A stretch of DNA of 64,000 nucleotides from Cardinalis cardinalis (GCA_014549065.1 JACDOX010000117.1:2095201-2159200), one strand, 5' to 3'; shown: positions 1 to 11,031, counted from the first letter of the stretch. Program-made: numbers and translations. The notes: generated by a model from the sequence alone, not told the origin.

Positions 1-79
1 GCGGTACCCGGGGGGAGGCGGCGGTACCCGGGGGGATGCGGTGGTGCCCGGGGGAGGCGGTGGTACCCCGGCGGGGTGA
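1..79. repeat. GC-rich minisatellite, about 19-20 bp unit, cut by the window edge
   Basis: About four imperfect head-to-tail units begin near 1, 21, 41 and 60, each built on a core GGTACCCGGGGGAGGCG. The first two differ at one base; the last two are more diverged. The array starts at or before the left edge, so copy number is unknown. It lies about 130 bp before the first recognised exon remnant of the pseudogene and therefore in one of its introns. Confidence 0.85.
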
Positions 80-208
80 ATATGCACCGGGCCACCCGTG
101 CCAGGGGGAAGGGAGCTGTGCCATGCTGCGCGCTCCCTCCTGCCCAAGTTCTCTGCGGGGCGGAGGGCTCGGAATGTCACCAGTTTGCTCCTTCCCTGTC
201 TCCTTCAG

Positions 209-365
209 GCAGTCCTGGGCGCTGGCACGGATCAGCTTCCCAGAGCAGAAGATAAGCAGGAGTATCATGGGAGTGGAACAACAGGGTTAGCCATNGCCCA
301 AAGAGATTTCCTCACACAGGACGGCACCTGTTTTACTGTTTCTGCTTTCGGTGGGTGGAAAAAAG
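209..365 (+). pseudogene. CEMIP2-like exon remnant: end of GG-type lectin domain
   Basis: After a pyrimidine-rich acceptor ending at 208 the exon reads, in phase 2, RQSWALARIS, like the RQAWAL segment of CEMIP2. Further on, a different frame reads AQRDFLTQDGTCFTVSAF, matching the AQREFYTVDG segment. The frame switch within one exon is a disabling frameshift. It ends AAAAAG before a GT at 366, in phase 1, as at the equivalent CEMIP junction (59899). It covers what CEMIP splits into two exons (58981-59051 and 59804-59899). Confidence 0.85.
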
Positions 366-671
366 GTTCAGTCTTCCCTGAGAATTGCTCATCTTCTGTT
401 GCTTTGCTCTGCTTTTCCTGTGTGGCTGCTGTGGATCTGAACAGTGCAATGATAATCATACCACAGTCTTTGGCTCATGTGGATGTTGACCAAGCTAAGA
501 GAAGTACTCTCTCAAATAGTGTTTTAGCTTTCTACAAAGAGATGGCACTAACATATTTAATGGCTAGAGCACTTCTATCATGCAAAGGGTTATNTAGATC
601 AAATTTAATCATCTAATTGCATGATTGTGCCACGTGCAGCTGTAAAAATAATTGATTGCTTCATTTTTCAG

Positions 672-859
672 GTGTGCCTCATAGTGGATTTAAAGTGGAA
701 GTGTCCAAAGGAATAATTCTTCATCTGATGGATGAGGTTACAAATTGGTTAGCTGGTGAGCTGGTACTGTCACTGCCAGCACAGATTATTTTATGCATCA
801 GACTGAAGAGTTTAATCTCCTTCCCTGCTCAAGGAAAAAAGGTCAGGTGAAAATTGATG
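672..859 (+). pseudogene. CEMIP2-like exon remnant: start of beta-helix, ASTDY motif
   Basis: Acceptor TTTTTCAG ends at 671 and the donor GTATGA starts at 860. The first part reads SGFKVEVSKGIILHLMDEV; after a frameshift near 770 a second frame reads ASTDYFMHQTEEFNLLPC, the counterpart of ASTDYSMYQAEEFQVLPC in CEMIP exon 63778-63969. Both phases (in 1, out 1) equal those of the CEMIP exon. The SGF-VEV start follows directly on the previous remnant, as in CEMIP2. Confidence 0.9.
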
Positions 860-1172
860 GTATGAAATACTTATTTATTAAATATATTTTGTCTTGTCTT
901 TTACATTCTACATTTACTTGTCTTTTTAAGTAGTTTTTGTCCCATAAACACAAGAGCACATATGAGAGCTGAAGGCCCTAATTTTATTTTGGGGCTTGAA
1001 AGTTTCCCCAGAGGCAGCAGTCCTTTGTAGCAGCCTCTGGGATCAGATACNAACAACTGGCCTGTCCCCAGACTTGGTGATTGCTTAAAGGAAGGGTGTG
1101 CACTTGGCCAGAACAATTCAGTAATAAAGATGCTGTGTTCATCCTGACTAAAAAGTTTTATTGTTTCCATAG

Positions 1173-1338
1173 GCAGCCTACTTNGTCTTCATATTGGAGA
1201 AGTCATAGGTGGTGTTGATATGAGGGCAGAGGTTTTCTGACCAGAAATATAGTTATTCAAGGAGAAATGGAAGACTCCTGTCATGGACAATATCAACACT
1301 GGTTTTTCTCTTTTGATACATTCAGAGGACACATTAAA
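1173..1338 (+). pseudogene. CEMIP2-like exon remnant: DMRAEV / LTRNIVIQGE segment
   Basis: Between a CCATAG acceptor (ends 1172) and a GTGAGT donor (1339) the exon reads LHIGEVIGGVDMRAEV, then loses about 4 bp where GxL is expected and runs into TGA at 1238-1240. The other frame continues LTRNIVIQGEMEDSC and FDTFRGHIK. The net loss is a frameshift. Entry phase 1 and exit phase 0 fit the next remnant. The intact CEMIP counterpart should be the next exon beyond the right edge of the window. Confidence 0.93.
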
Positions 1339-2175
1339 GTGAGTAATTTTTAATACTTTTGCTTGTAGGTAGTTTCAGCTAATTCCTTTCCTGGTTTGTA
1401 AACAAGGGATATAAAGCATCAAATTATCATTGTGTGTGTGTGAAAAAGTATATTTNTCAATGAAAAAGGGGGAAATTTGTTAGCCAGTCTTGCAAAACTA
1501 GACTTGAAATGAGACATTTTCCTCACTATGTCTGCAAAAACATATCCTCCTAAGGGATTCCCTTGGAGGGGATTCTTCAGCAGCACTGCTGTCAGTAGGG
1601 CCCATGCAGAGCTAGCTCATGAGATGCCACTGAAGGAATTGTGGCTCCTGCAGAGCAAACCTGCTGCCTCCCTGGCTCAGAGAAGTGCTGGCTCTCACCC
1701 CGTTGTGCTTTCCTCTCAGTTGTCTCACATGTCCTGGGTGCAGCCCTGCTCCTGCCGGGGCTTTGTGCAAAGCTTCTCCTGCGCCAGGTGGTGCAAACCG
1801 AGGAGCTGTGCAGGTCTGGGCTAAAATCCCTCGGCAGTAGAAGCTGCCAGGAAACGGAGCCTGGTGGCAAATGCTCCCCCTCTCTGCCGTTGGCAGGAGC
1901 GCCGTGTCTGTCACTGCTGCTGCTAAACCCTGCACATGCTGCCTGGCAGCTGCTCCCTGGCAGCCCCTGCCCGGAGGTGTGCAGCTGCTGGCACACGGCT
2001 CTGCAGGTCCTGAGCTGCTCTGGGTGGAAACAGGGAGCTCACACTTCCTCCTGGGACCATGTTTCACTCTGCAAAAGCATTGCCTAATGAGAGAGGAAAA
2101 AAGCCCAAACCTGTTTTTCTTTTTNTGTGTGTTTCTATTGTAATGCCTTACCTGGGTCTGCATTTGTCTCAACAG

Positions 2176-2370
2176 ATCCTAAGGAATTTTAGCTCTGTTC
2201 ACATGTCAGGAGTGGAANTGAAAAACATGGGGCAAAAAGTCCTGGGCAGTTATCCTGTGCATTTTTACCTGGCTGAGGATGTGGAGGAGAGTGGAGGAGA
2301 TGAACATCCAATGCAGCTCAATAACCTGGCTATCACCTCTGCTCCTCAGGGTGGAACCCATGGCCTTCTG
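2176..2370 (+). pseudogene. CEMIP2-like exon remnant: PVHFHL beta-helix segment, shortened
   Basis: The acceptor CAACAG ends at 2175 and the donor GTAGGA starts at 2371; the exon is 195 bp and open throughout. It reads NFSSVHMSGVE and GSYPVHFYLAEDVEESGG, then ends THGLL. Family members have about five more residues here, including a conserved HH(S/T)FSRC run before HG(S/T)NGLL. That run is missing through an in-frame deletion, so even this open exon would lack a core beta-helix turn. Confidence 0.92.
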
Positions 2371-5300
2371 GTAGGACAAATAGTTTATTAGTAACAAGTT
2401 CAGTTCTTTGCATAGCCAGGACTAAATAGCAAGAGCCATTGGTGATGCAAAGAGAAATCAGAATATTGAAATAAGGTATATTTTTCCCAAGAAATGTCCT
2501 GACTTCACCTTTGTTTGAGTTAGGACTGTTCCTCTGGTAGTGCAGCTGTTTGAAATAAATGTCAGGTTCTCAGCACAGCCTAATTAATATGATCAGATCA
2601 GATATGGTGTGATCAGATACAGGGAAATCNTTGCCATGCTAATTCTGGGCAGTTTGTGATAATGGGAACTTTCATTTAAAATTAAAGACGAGAAGTATAA
2701 ATGGAGCTGACTGAAGCAATGGACCTTTAATTTGCAATGAGATAACAAAGACAGGGCTTGTTCAAGTCAGGATAAAATGAAATATATCCCAAAATGTTAA
2801 TGTGACAAAGGGAATGAAATACAAACAGAACAGACCCAAATGGTCACTTCAGCACCAGGGAAGTCCCCAGGAGCTTGGCTTGGACCTCGATCCTCACAAG
2901 GGCATTCTGAACTTAGGAAAAAAGGTCACAACAAAAGCCATNCGTGTCCCAGCTGGAAAAGAGAGATTCCTGCTCCAGTCCCAACATGCNCAGTTGCTGT
3001 GTGCTCTGCAGGACCCTGAGTGATGTTTTGGTGTCTGTGAGCATTTCCTCATTCACTGGGTGGGTGCTCAGGCTCACACTCCCTGACCTCCTGTGTTTTT
3101 CTTGGCAAGTTTTTCTCAGTCCTGTAAGGACTGAAAAAGCTGTGTAAGACACAAAGTAGAGACGTGCTCCATGTGTGAAAGGGTCCCCTGAAAGAATGTA
3201 TTAATGAAAATGCCATATAGAACCTGTACAACACNGGAGCACTATTCATGCATTCTAAACTTGATTTATATAGTTCAGATCGCTCACAATTTTTTGATTG
3301 CCTTCTCATATCTGTGATTTTTTGTCTGTAGAGCCTAATTCTGTGTAAAGAGTCCTTAGGTTGACAGGAGGCTGGTCCAGTATGTGGGGATGCAGTTTAG
3401 CTTTCTTTCTTCCCCTTGGGNATTAAAGCTCTGGAATTGAAGTAATGTGTCTGGGATGAAAAAAAAAAGCTTTATGCTAATAATGGTCCTTAGAAGAATG
3501 GTGTATAGTCTTGCTCTTTATNAGAAGAGAGGAGGTACTCAAGGGTTTATCTGCATGTGTGGGGTGCAATAGAGCAATCAATAATCCGAGTGAGATCCAG
3601 CCCTGGTCATGTGGCCCTGAGGGCTTGGAGTACTTGAATCAGTGAGAAGATTTTATAGTAAAGATTAAATATGTGATTCTTTGAAAGACTCATCTGGCTT
3701 TGATCTATAGTCATTAAAATGAAGAGTAGTTAAAATGTAATAAACAGCCTTGCTTTAGAGGAATTTAAAATAATTTGCAGTTCTAGAGAGCAGCATGTGT
3801 ATCAGAGCAGGGCAGTTAAATAACACAGACAGGCACCTGCTTCAGCANCAGATCATGAAATTCCAGCCCTTGAGGCAGAGTAAACCAGAGAGGAGGTTCT
3901 CCCCCCTCCCATCCCGAGGTTTTAGAGCATGTAATTTTAGATGTGCATTGCCAGAGTGGTTTGTGCTCCACTGTGTGTGGGTCATGTCTGCACTCCCCTT
4001 CTCCATCTGCTGCTCTGTGCCAGGCCTGTGCTGCTTGGCAAGCCAGCAGCAGCTTGGGTTCCTGGGGAGCTGGGAGCAGGCTGGGGAGTGCAGGGCTGGG
4101 CACATGTCAGGCGTGTGCAGCGTGTCCTGGCCAACGGTGCAGGGCAGAAAGGTCGCCAATATTGTGTTGCTGGGCTATTTATAATTCAGTGTTTAGAGGT
4201 GTCTTAATCATCTGGTACTGGCCACAGTGTTGCATGTGCCAGCATGGAACNCTGGTGCTGGGGACAGTGTCTCATGCTGGCACACACAGCAAAATGCCAC
4301 TGTGACAGTGCTGCAGGTGGGTGCCTTTCCAGGCCTGGGTTTTCTATCATTGATATGCTGGAATTGATCAGTTATTGGGGTTTTGTTCTGATGGCATGGA
4401 TCCTTATCTCTGAGTGCAAGTGTAAGTGATCTTTAAATCACNTTTGTCCCGGTCACGAGAGTGATCTCTGCAGTTTTGTGTGCGTGACTTTGCAGGGCTG
4501 CCCTGCAAGCCTGAAGCTGGGACTGGTCCTACTAATTGAAGCTAAGATCTGGTTTTGGATACAAGTCTGGCTTTTCATGCAGCCCTTTGAAGCACAATTA
4601 GCTGAACTGCAGCTAAATGCNGAAGAATGAAACCCTACAACTGAAATGCTGTTTAAAACAATGAGCAGTTTGTTGCTGCACTTTCTGCCCAGAGTTAGTC
4701 TTCCATGGCCTCCTCCTGCCCATCGTTTGGGAGGGTGCAAGTGGCCAGGCTCACTGGNCTTAGCAGGCTGGCAGGCACGCTTGCATTTTTGTCTAAATCC
4801 ATTTCCTATTTGTGTTTCCAAGCCTCAGCTGGCTGGGAGGGACATGCTCAGTGTCNGTTCTCTCTTACCCTCCCTGCGGCTCACTCCAAGGTGCTGCACC
4901 CATGTGTAGGGTCCTGGTGGATTTCCAGCACTCAGTCACGGGGAACTGGGTACCTGNGTGCCTCCATTTGTTGTGCCCCATTTTTAACTCTCTTTTGGAC
5001 ACCTCACTGAGGCAGAAACAAGAGCAGCAGACGACAAGTTTGAGGGGTGACTGCCAGGAAAACAATGAAGTCCAGCAGAGCTATACCTACGGGGACTGTA
5101 GTGTTTGTGACTCCAGATGTTATGTACAGTTGCAGCCCATCAAGGGGAAATTACAGGATATGATTCCATGAAATGGATTTATTTCAAGTATCCCTCTGTA
5201 TACAAAAATAACCAAGAAGGTTAATATTAGTTAATCTTGCAGTCTTGCACAGACGTAACTGACGTCAACAGGAATTTTGTATGCCTGAAGAGGGAATATA

Positions 5301-6589
5301 AATGCTGACAGGGATCATTTGAGTACAAAGTTAAGGTTTCTGGAAGATTTAGTAACAAATAGCTGGTATTTTAACTAGCCTGATTTAGTATTTACATTTA
5401 AAAGAAGGATTTCTGAATTTATCTTCATAAGACTGTACATCAAAGGAGGCTTGTGCTAAGCCCTTTTGGTCAAATTAGGGATTAATGCAATATCCCTGGG
5501 CATGTCAATTAATATTAAATAGACTGAAATAGTAAAATACCTTCTCTACCCAAGATGATCATTACAGGAGTGTCCCTGCACCTTCTGAGAATGGAGCTGA
5601 AAGAATGTGAATCTTGTTAATACAAATTACTTTGCATGGTGCACTTTAAAAAATATCTTATTTAATTTTGGAAATGTTGCAGTCACAAAAATATCTAGAT
5701 TAACCATGCTGATTTGTTGGTTTATCATGTGAGACACATTTATCTTTATGCATCTTTGTGTAGACATTTACTCCATGACACTGAATATTCTCTCTGAGAG
5801 CTGAGGGTATTTTTAAATCCAGTNTTTTGCAATTTTCCCTTAATTATGCATGTAATCTTCCTCAGAGTAGTTTTAAGATCAGTGCACAGTGATGCACACT
5901 GCCTGTAGCTCCAGTCAGCTCCAGGACTGATGGAGGCACCTCTCAGTGATGGAGGGTTAGCAGTGTTTTTATACATGATCTTTATTAATTAATTACTTGC
6001 AAAAGATGTTATCCAATAAAACAAGACAACAGATGACAATGCTGTCGTAGTTATATCTGACTTCTGTGTGTACCATGGCTGAGCTTCCCTCTGAAGAAAA
6101 GCTGCTTACAGAGACAAACACCAACATTATATCTCCTTAATCTTCTTCTTAATAGGCCACTTGTGGCTTGCAAGGATATTTGGGTTGTTTTTTCATGTAG
6201 AAGCTTCATAACTTCATAGAGAATCCCTAACTCCTGCCATTGCCCCTGAAGTTTCAAAAAACAGACCAGAAGTTTCATTTTCAGATATTTTCCAAAGTTT
6301 CTTAACTTAAAAAAAACAACCCTTGGATTTCCTTCAGCTGCATTGAACAGAGCATGGATTTTGTGTTAATGNTCCCATATAATTTACAATAGGTTCAGCA
6401 TGTGGCTCCATAAATGACCATGTCTGACATTACTAGATGGTTTATTTTCCTTAAAGAGTGTCATTAAAAGGTTGTGTGGAGTTTTAAAGTCAATAGGAGA
6501 GTTGTGGCTCAAGTCCAGGGCAGTGCTATGAAAATGTATCCCTTCCTGTTTGGTAACTGCTTAGGATCATTTTGATTTTGATTTTTCAG
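2371..6589. other. Pseudogene intron where one family exon is expected but not found
   Basis: The family has an exon between the PVHFHL segment and the AVSTFW segment, encoding an IKD...LGHCFF...DG...RNT stretch and a cysteine-rich run. I read this 4.2 kb on the plus strand and found no convincing counterpart. Very weak look-alikes lie near 4373 and 5000-5030. The exon may be deleted or decayed beyond recognition. Confidence 0.5.
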
Positions 6590-6659
6590 GGCTGTCAGCA
6601 CGTTCTGGATTGCAAATCCAAACAACAACTTAATAGAGAATGCAGTGGCTGGTGCTCAG
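6590..6659 (+). pseudogene. CEMIP2-like exon remnant: AVSTFWIANPNNN motif (open)
   Basis: Acceptor ATTTTTCAG ends at 6589 and the donor GTAAAA starts at 6660. The 70-bp exon reads AVSTFWIANPNNNLIENA and ends AGAQ. This is one of the most conserved runs of the family, and it is undamaged here. Confidence 0.96.
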
Positions 6660-6897
6660 GTAAAACCATTTAGTGGCAGAGCTATGCTTTGCCTCCACTT
6701 CCCAAATATTCTACACTTATTTATTGATGCCAGGAGCAATAAGTTTTTACTAAGGCATAGAATTTGGATATGTATTTCTGCAACTTTTGCTTCTGTTAAG
6801 AACAAATATTTGCCTACACTTCTCCACTGATTTCTCTTACAATTATGCCTGGAACTGGTGTGTGATAGCTCTTAGAAAATATTGATTTTTATTTGTA

Positions 6898-6982
6898 TTT
6901 AATAGTTAAATTATTAACTATTAACNAATTAACTATTAAATAACTAACTAAATAACTATTAAATTATTAACTAATAATAAAA
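6898..6982. repeat. AT-rich imperfect tandem repeat (AACTATTAAAT-like)
   Basis: An almost purely A/T stretch in which ATTAACTATTAA- and TAACTAA-like words recur with a loose period of about 10-12 bp. It is interrupted by one n at 6926. Confidence 0.7.
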
Positions 6983-7330
6983 TTTTCTATTTCTATATAT
7001 GAATACATTAACTCTGCTTATTTTTATCTCTTATGCACATGTTTGTGCTTTACATACCTGTACAGACCTGACTGTTTTCTATAAACCACCTGAATTTCAC
7101 CCACAANAAATGCATTTTATAACCCTTGCGTGTGCCCTGGGGACCCACTGTGCCTGCCAAAGGCTAAGCAGGGAGGTGCAGCAGTTGTGGCTGCTGTGTC
7201 CCCCNGGAGGCACATGTTGGGCAGGCTCGGGTTGGAAATCTGGCCAGCACAGAGCCAAAAGCTGCACTCCGGGGCAGCCTGCACNGCTGCTGGCAGCGCC
7301 CCACCTCCCACACCTCCCTCTGTCTTTCAG

Positions 7331-7453
7331 GATGTTGGGATATGGTGCCTCTTCCACTGGGTCCTCACCAGGCATTCTGAGGGGAAACATCCAGGGGGAC
7401 AGGCTGAACACCCCCCGGGAGTGTTTCCCAGCAGAGCCCCCTCCAGTTTCAAG
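7331..7453 (+). pseudogene. CEMIP2-like exon remnant: DxGIW-LFH segment (open but diverged)
   Basis: Acceptor TGTCTTTCAG ends at 7330. The exon is 123 bp, open, and reads DVGIWCLFHW...HSEG...PPGVFPSRAPSSFK, corresponding to the GIWYLFH...PLG-FYNNR-HSNFK stretch of CEMIP2. The FYNNR core is replaced by unrelated residues. The donor reads AAG then GCAAGT: either a GC-AG intron or a mutated GT donor. Confidence 0.85.
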
Positions 7454-8445
7454 GCAAGTGATGGTTCTCATGTTTCTGTCAATACAACAGCAGGCACTGA
7501 CTGTGCGCGCTGCTCTGCGGTGCTTGTGGGTGTCTCACGTTTTGATTTTTTTTCAACACTGTATCAAGACACAATCAACTTTTGAGGGCCCTGTTTGTTC
7601 TAAATGTTGAAGAGGGAGCTGAGGGGAGCACAGGTCCCATTCCAGAAGCTTCAGNTGGGTGGCTGTGTTAGAGGGAATGTCCCAGGCTATGGGCACACCT
7701 ACTCTAAGTGAGATTTAAGGACAGACAGGCAGAACTCTCAGCGCTGCTGTTGACCACAGTGATGCCAGGATCTAAGGGGATAAGGGAAAGTAATTTGTGC
7801 CAACAACTGCTCATCACCTCTGGAAAATGAGACCAAAAACTCAAGGGTAGTTCCAAGGAAAATACTTTCCCCCAAATATGCTGTTGACGTGAAAACATAA
7901 CCCGTAAGACATAAAAAACATTTTAAACTTATTTCTCAATATTCTCCATAGAAATTGGTTTTGTTTGCTGTGCTTTGTATGTTTTACCTCTTGGTCCATG
8001 CTGCTCTAGCCCAAAGCCTGTGAGNTGGCTGCAGCAGCTCATGTTCTCTTTTGCCTGTCGGGGGACTCGTCACTCGTTATTTAAAGCCTTAATTCTTAAC
8101 AACACTCTTTTTCCAAAAAGTTATCAAGAGCTTGGCAGGGTCCTCATTGCTTTCTGCGAGGGAGGGGAGAGTGGGAGTTCAGAGCCTTGCTCTGGGCCAG
8201 AAGAGAGCCCAGGATGCTGATGGATAACATCTGGCAGGGCAGGCTCTGTCCTGAATTCAGCGTGCTACATCCTGTGCTCATGTCCTGCTGAGCAGTGCCA
8301 GGAGACCCAAAGGGAAGGGAGAGCCCTGGCTGCTGCTGCTCCTGGGCCTGCACGCTCTGGCTGCCCACATTCATTGATAAAATCTCCAATCTTTGGTCCC
8401 CGTTGNGCGATCTGTTCAAGTAATTGGAGGCGTGTGCATTTCCAG

Positions 8446-8526
8446 GCTGGTTTGTTTCTTGGAAAAGGAGTAAAGACAACGAGGGCCTGAAGATCCCAGG
8501 GAGGATCTCACTGTGGACAATGCCAG
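8446..8526 (+). pseudogene. CEMIP2-like exon remnant: AGLF-KGVKTT / DPRE segment
   Basis: Acceptor TTTCCAG ends at 8445 and the donor GTGAGC starts at 8527. The exon starts AGLFLGKGVKTT and, after a frameshift inside a 10-nt junction, continues DPREDLTVDNAR in another frame, matching AGLFIDKGVKTT...ADPREYL of CEMIP2. In the starting frame a TGA follows shortly after KTT. Confidence 0.92.
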
Positions 8527-9817
8527 GTGAGCACACGCTGCATGGCTCGGTGTTTTGGATAGTTGTACTGCATCTTGGCTTCTGCACTGCATTTAGCAGA
8601 TCATTAATGCCTCGTTATGGCTGCAGCATCTGAAAAAAGCACACAAGCCTTCTCTGATGTGCAGAGGCAACTATTCCATAGCNATGCACTGGGCTGTTTG
8701 TGTTATTGCTGGCCAAAAAGGACACCCCANGCACTTGGGGTTGTGAGGACTAAGNAGNGAAGCATGTGGAAGGGGCTCCAGATCCCATTAGTGCATTAGT
8801 GGGTTTGTAAACTCTAATATTTACCACTAATTGCTTAGAAGAACTTACATCTGAAAGGTGATGTAAGAGGCTGATGAGACTGGCCTGGGATTAATGAGGA
8901 AAATNAATAGCCTCAAAGGTTTTTGTCAGCTGCCTCTCACAGAGTGGAAGCAGGTAAATTAAGGCCATTTTGGGTCTGTGTGAGGAAGCTGAGAGAAATC
9001 AGCTGCTGCTCCTGGTCAAGCCTTGGCTTTTTCTCTCCTCCATCATACTCTATCAATATGATGCTCCCATAAGGCTGGAAGGAAAGGATGGCTTGTGTCC
9101 CTTGTGACAGCCCTGCCAGGGCCACCCCCTTGGGTACCAAGGAAACACTTGCCTTTGTACCTCAGCTGGGAGAGGTAGGAGGTGAGGGTAGGCTCAGAAA
9201 AAGTAATGGTCATTTTTTTTCCCAAACATAGCAAAAATCTACCATTAACAGCCACTGTGGCAAGAAATAGCCTGTGAACAATTTAGATGGACCCAGGTCC
9301 CAGGGAGAATCCTTTTGCTTTCAGAAGTTCTCCTTCAGCAGCCACAGAAGCATTTGGGGGTTTGGGCTGTACNTGCAAGGAGAGCAGCTCCAATTACTCT
9401 GTTAGCTTTGCTGAATGAGATTCTTAAAGTGTCTAATTGATTTTCCAACATCAACAGAGGGATTCTCAATGGGCCCTCTAAGGACATCTACAAAAGGATC
9501 TGAGTAACTTGGGAAAAATGTTTTCTATGCCTCTAAATCACATTGAATCAAATTAAAGAGCAGCTCTGGGCCCATTGGTGTCTGGTGAGAAATCACCTGC
9601 TCCTTCACCTGGGCCAGAATTTCATCCTTATGAATGTTTCTTGTTTTCTGCTTTACACCAAAGCTCAAAAGTGAAATCAGGCTAATATCCTGACTCTGAT
9701 NCAGGACATATCACCTCTTTAGATCCACCATGCCAATAACTGGAAGAGAAAAAAGATCTACAGGGCATNACTGCCTCTGTGTCCCTTGTGGTGCATTAAC
9801 CAAGATTCTTTCTTCGG

Positions 9818-9948
9818 GTTTGCCCACATCACGATGCTGATCCTGAAAAGCCTCGAGTTCCTGCCATGACTGATGGTCTTGGTGCTCTTAAACATAATGA
9901 CCATAGGGCCTGGGCTGGGGATGGTGACATTATTTTCTGCAGCTCAGG
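9818..9948 (+). pseudogene. CEMIP2-like exon remnant with destroyed splice acceptor
   Basis: The exon reads HDADPEKPRVPAM then LKHNDHRAW and GDIIF, matching the HQDA-PEKPRVAAL...KNNDHGAW...GGDI stretch of the family. The acceptor position reads TTTCTTCGG where AG is expected, so AG has become GG. One base is missing in the first codons (TTTGCCCAC where TTT CGC CCA is expected). The donor is at 9949 (GTAGGT). Confidence 0.92.
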
Positions 9949-10057
9949 GTAGGTCACTGTTATATCATTCCTCCCCCAACAGGCATAAATAGATCTGCAG
10001 GCCAAATTCAGACAGACATTCCTCATCATTCACACCCTTGTGTTTCCTCTGTCCCAG

Positions 10058-10093
10058 GTTTTCAGACAATGGAATTGGACTCACTCTGGAAAG
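10058..10093 (+). pseudogene. CEMIP2-like 36-bp exon remnant: DNGIGLT
   Basis: Between the acceptor GTCCCAG (ends 10057) and the donor GTAATT (10094) the exon reads FSDNGIGLTLE, matching the FADNGIGLT run. It ends in phase 2, feeding the next remnant, which begins (S)DGTFP. No damage seen. Confidence 0.88.
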
Positions 10094-10564
10094 GTAATTT
10101 CTTAAAATGGGTCTTCTATCCATTTTTTCCCTCAGTGTAACATGCTCAAGAATGGAAATTGAGCCATTCCCCTGCTAATTAGTGTAAGACAGGAGAAAAG
10201 CTTCCATTTCCCCTCTGGACCACATCAACTCTTCCCTGGGCAGCCATAAATACAAGAGGCAATTTAGCCTTTCATTCTCTTTGCCTCAGCATGCCTGGGG
10301 AATACATGATAATTGCTGAATATTTCCTGCTGAACAGGAGCTCCTGGACAGGAGGTCCTGATGCTCAAGCACAAAGCTACCTTGTCACTAACTTGGTTTA
10401 GAAATTAACTGGTTTCTAAACATACTTTAGAGCAGGCTGTTACAGAGATGCATGCACCTTTTTCCAAATTAAAGACAAATTCTACTGTGTCTGTGGTGCA
10501 ATTAAAAGTGTTAATTAATTGGTGTGCTGTGCTGCATATTTACATGGTGTTTCTTTGCTTGCAG

Positions 10565-10713
10565 TGATGGGACTTTCCCAACAACAGCTCCGGCCTGGGG
10601 GTTACATGTTCCATTTTTGTTGGAGAAAGCAGCAACTTTGGCTCCCAGAGAGGCCAAAACAGCTACTGGGGAAAAGGGGCAAATGGAGAACACAGAACAC
10701 TGCCCAGAAACAA
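10565..10713 (+). pseudogene. CEMIP2-like exon remnant: FVGES / TLPRN segment, frameshifted
   Basis: Acceptor GCTTGCAG ends at 10564 and the donor GTGAGT starts at 10714. The first frame reads DGTFPTTAP; the second half, in another frame, reads FVGESSNFGSQRGQNSY and ends RTLPRN, like the SLFVGES-NYG-Q-GQN-Y...RTLPRN run of CEMIP2 and less like CEMIP. The frame change near 10607 is disabling. Confidence 0.95.
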
Positions 10714-11031
10714 GTGAGTTATTCTTCTGCCATTTCTTCTTGGCGTTAGCTTAGGGTAGAAGAAAAGCCCNAGGAATTAATGTGGCTACCAATGAGTAAT
10801 TTATACCAGGTGCTTAAATTATTGTTCAGGCCAGAAATAATAAGCATCCAAATAAACTTACTCTTCAGGCCAGCAGCTTGAGAGCATTCTTGACTGAATG
10901 TGTTTGATTTAGTTTTCTCCTTGGTGTATTAGTCAGTGGAGAATGGATCAGAGAATCTGACNGACGCCAAATGGCTCTTGTGTGGAGCTTCAGTGGTGCA
11001 GCACCATGGTGCTTGTGTTTAAATCTCCCAG

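Larger units (their letters stand above)
366..2175. other. Short pseudogene introns (366-671, 860-1172, 1339-2175)
   Basis: Introns separating the first four remnants. 1339-2175 contains a short TG run near 1431 and a more GC-rich stretch (about 1560-2060) with no recognisable exon. Nothing else seen. Confidence 0.6.
6660..11031. other. Pseudogene introns between the 6590 and 11032 remnants
   Basis: Introns 6660-7330, 7454-8445, 8527-9817, 9949-10057, 10094-10564 and 10714-11031. The first holds an AT-rich imperfect repeat (6898-6982). The intron starting at 7454 begins GCAAGT instead of GT. Nothing else recognised. Confidence 0.6.

Noticed and set aside
4373..4430. TTGGGG...TTCTGATGGCATGG resembles the LGHCFFLEDGI coding run of the missing family exon
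   Set aside because: It needs several indels, and nothing after it matches; likely chance.
4990..5165. LLDTSLRQKQ and a later DSRCYVQ faintly resemble the same missing exon
   Set aside because: Only scattered matches, no acceptor/donor in the right phase, and key Gly and Cys positions absent.
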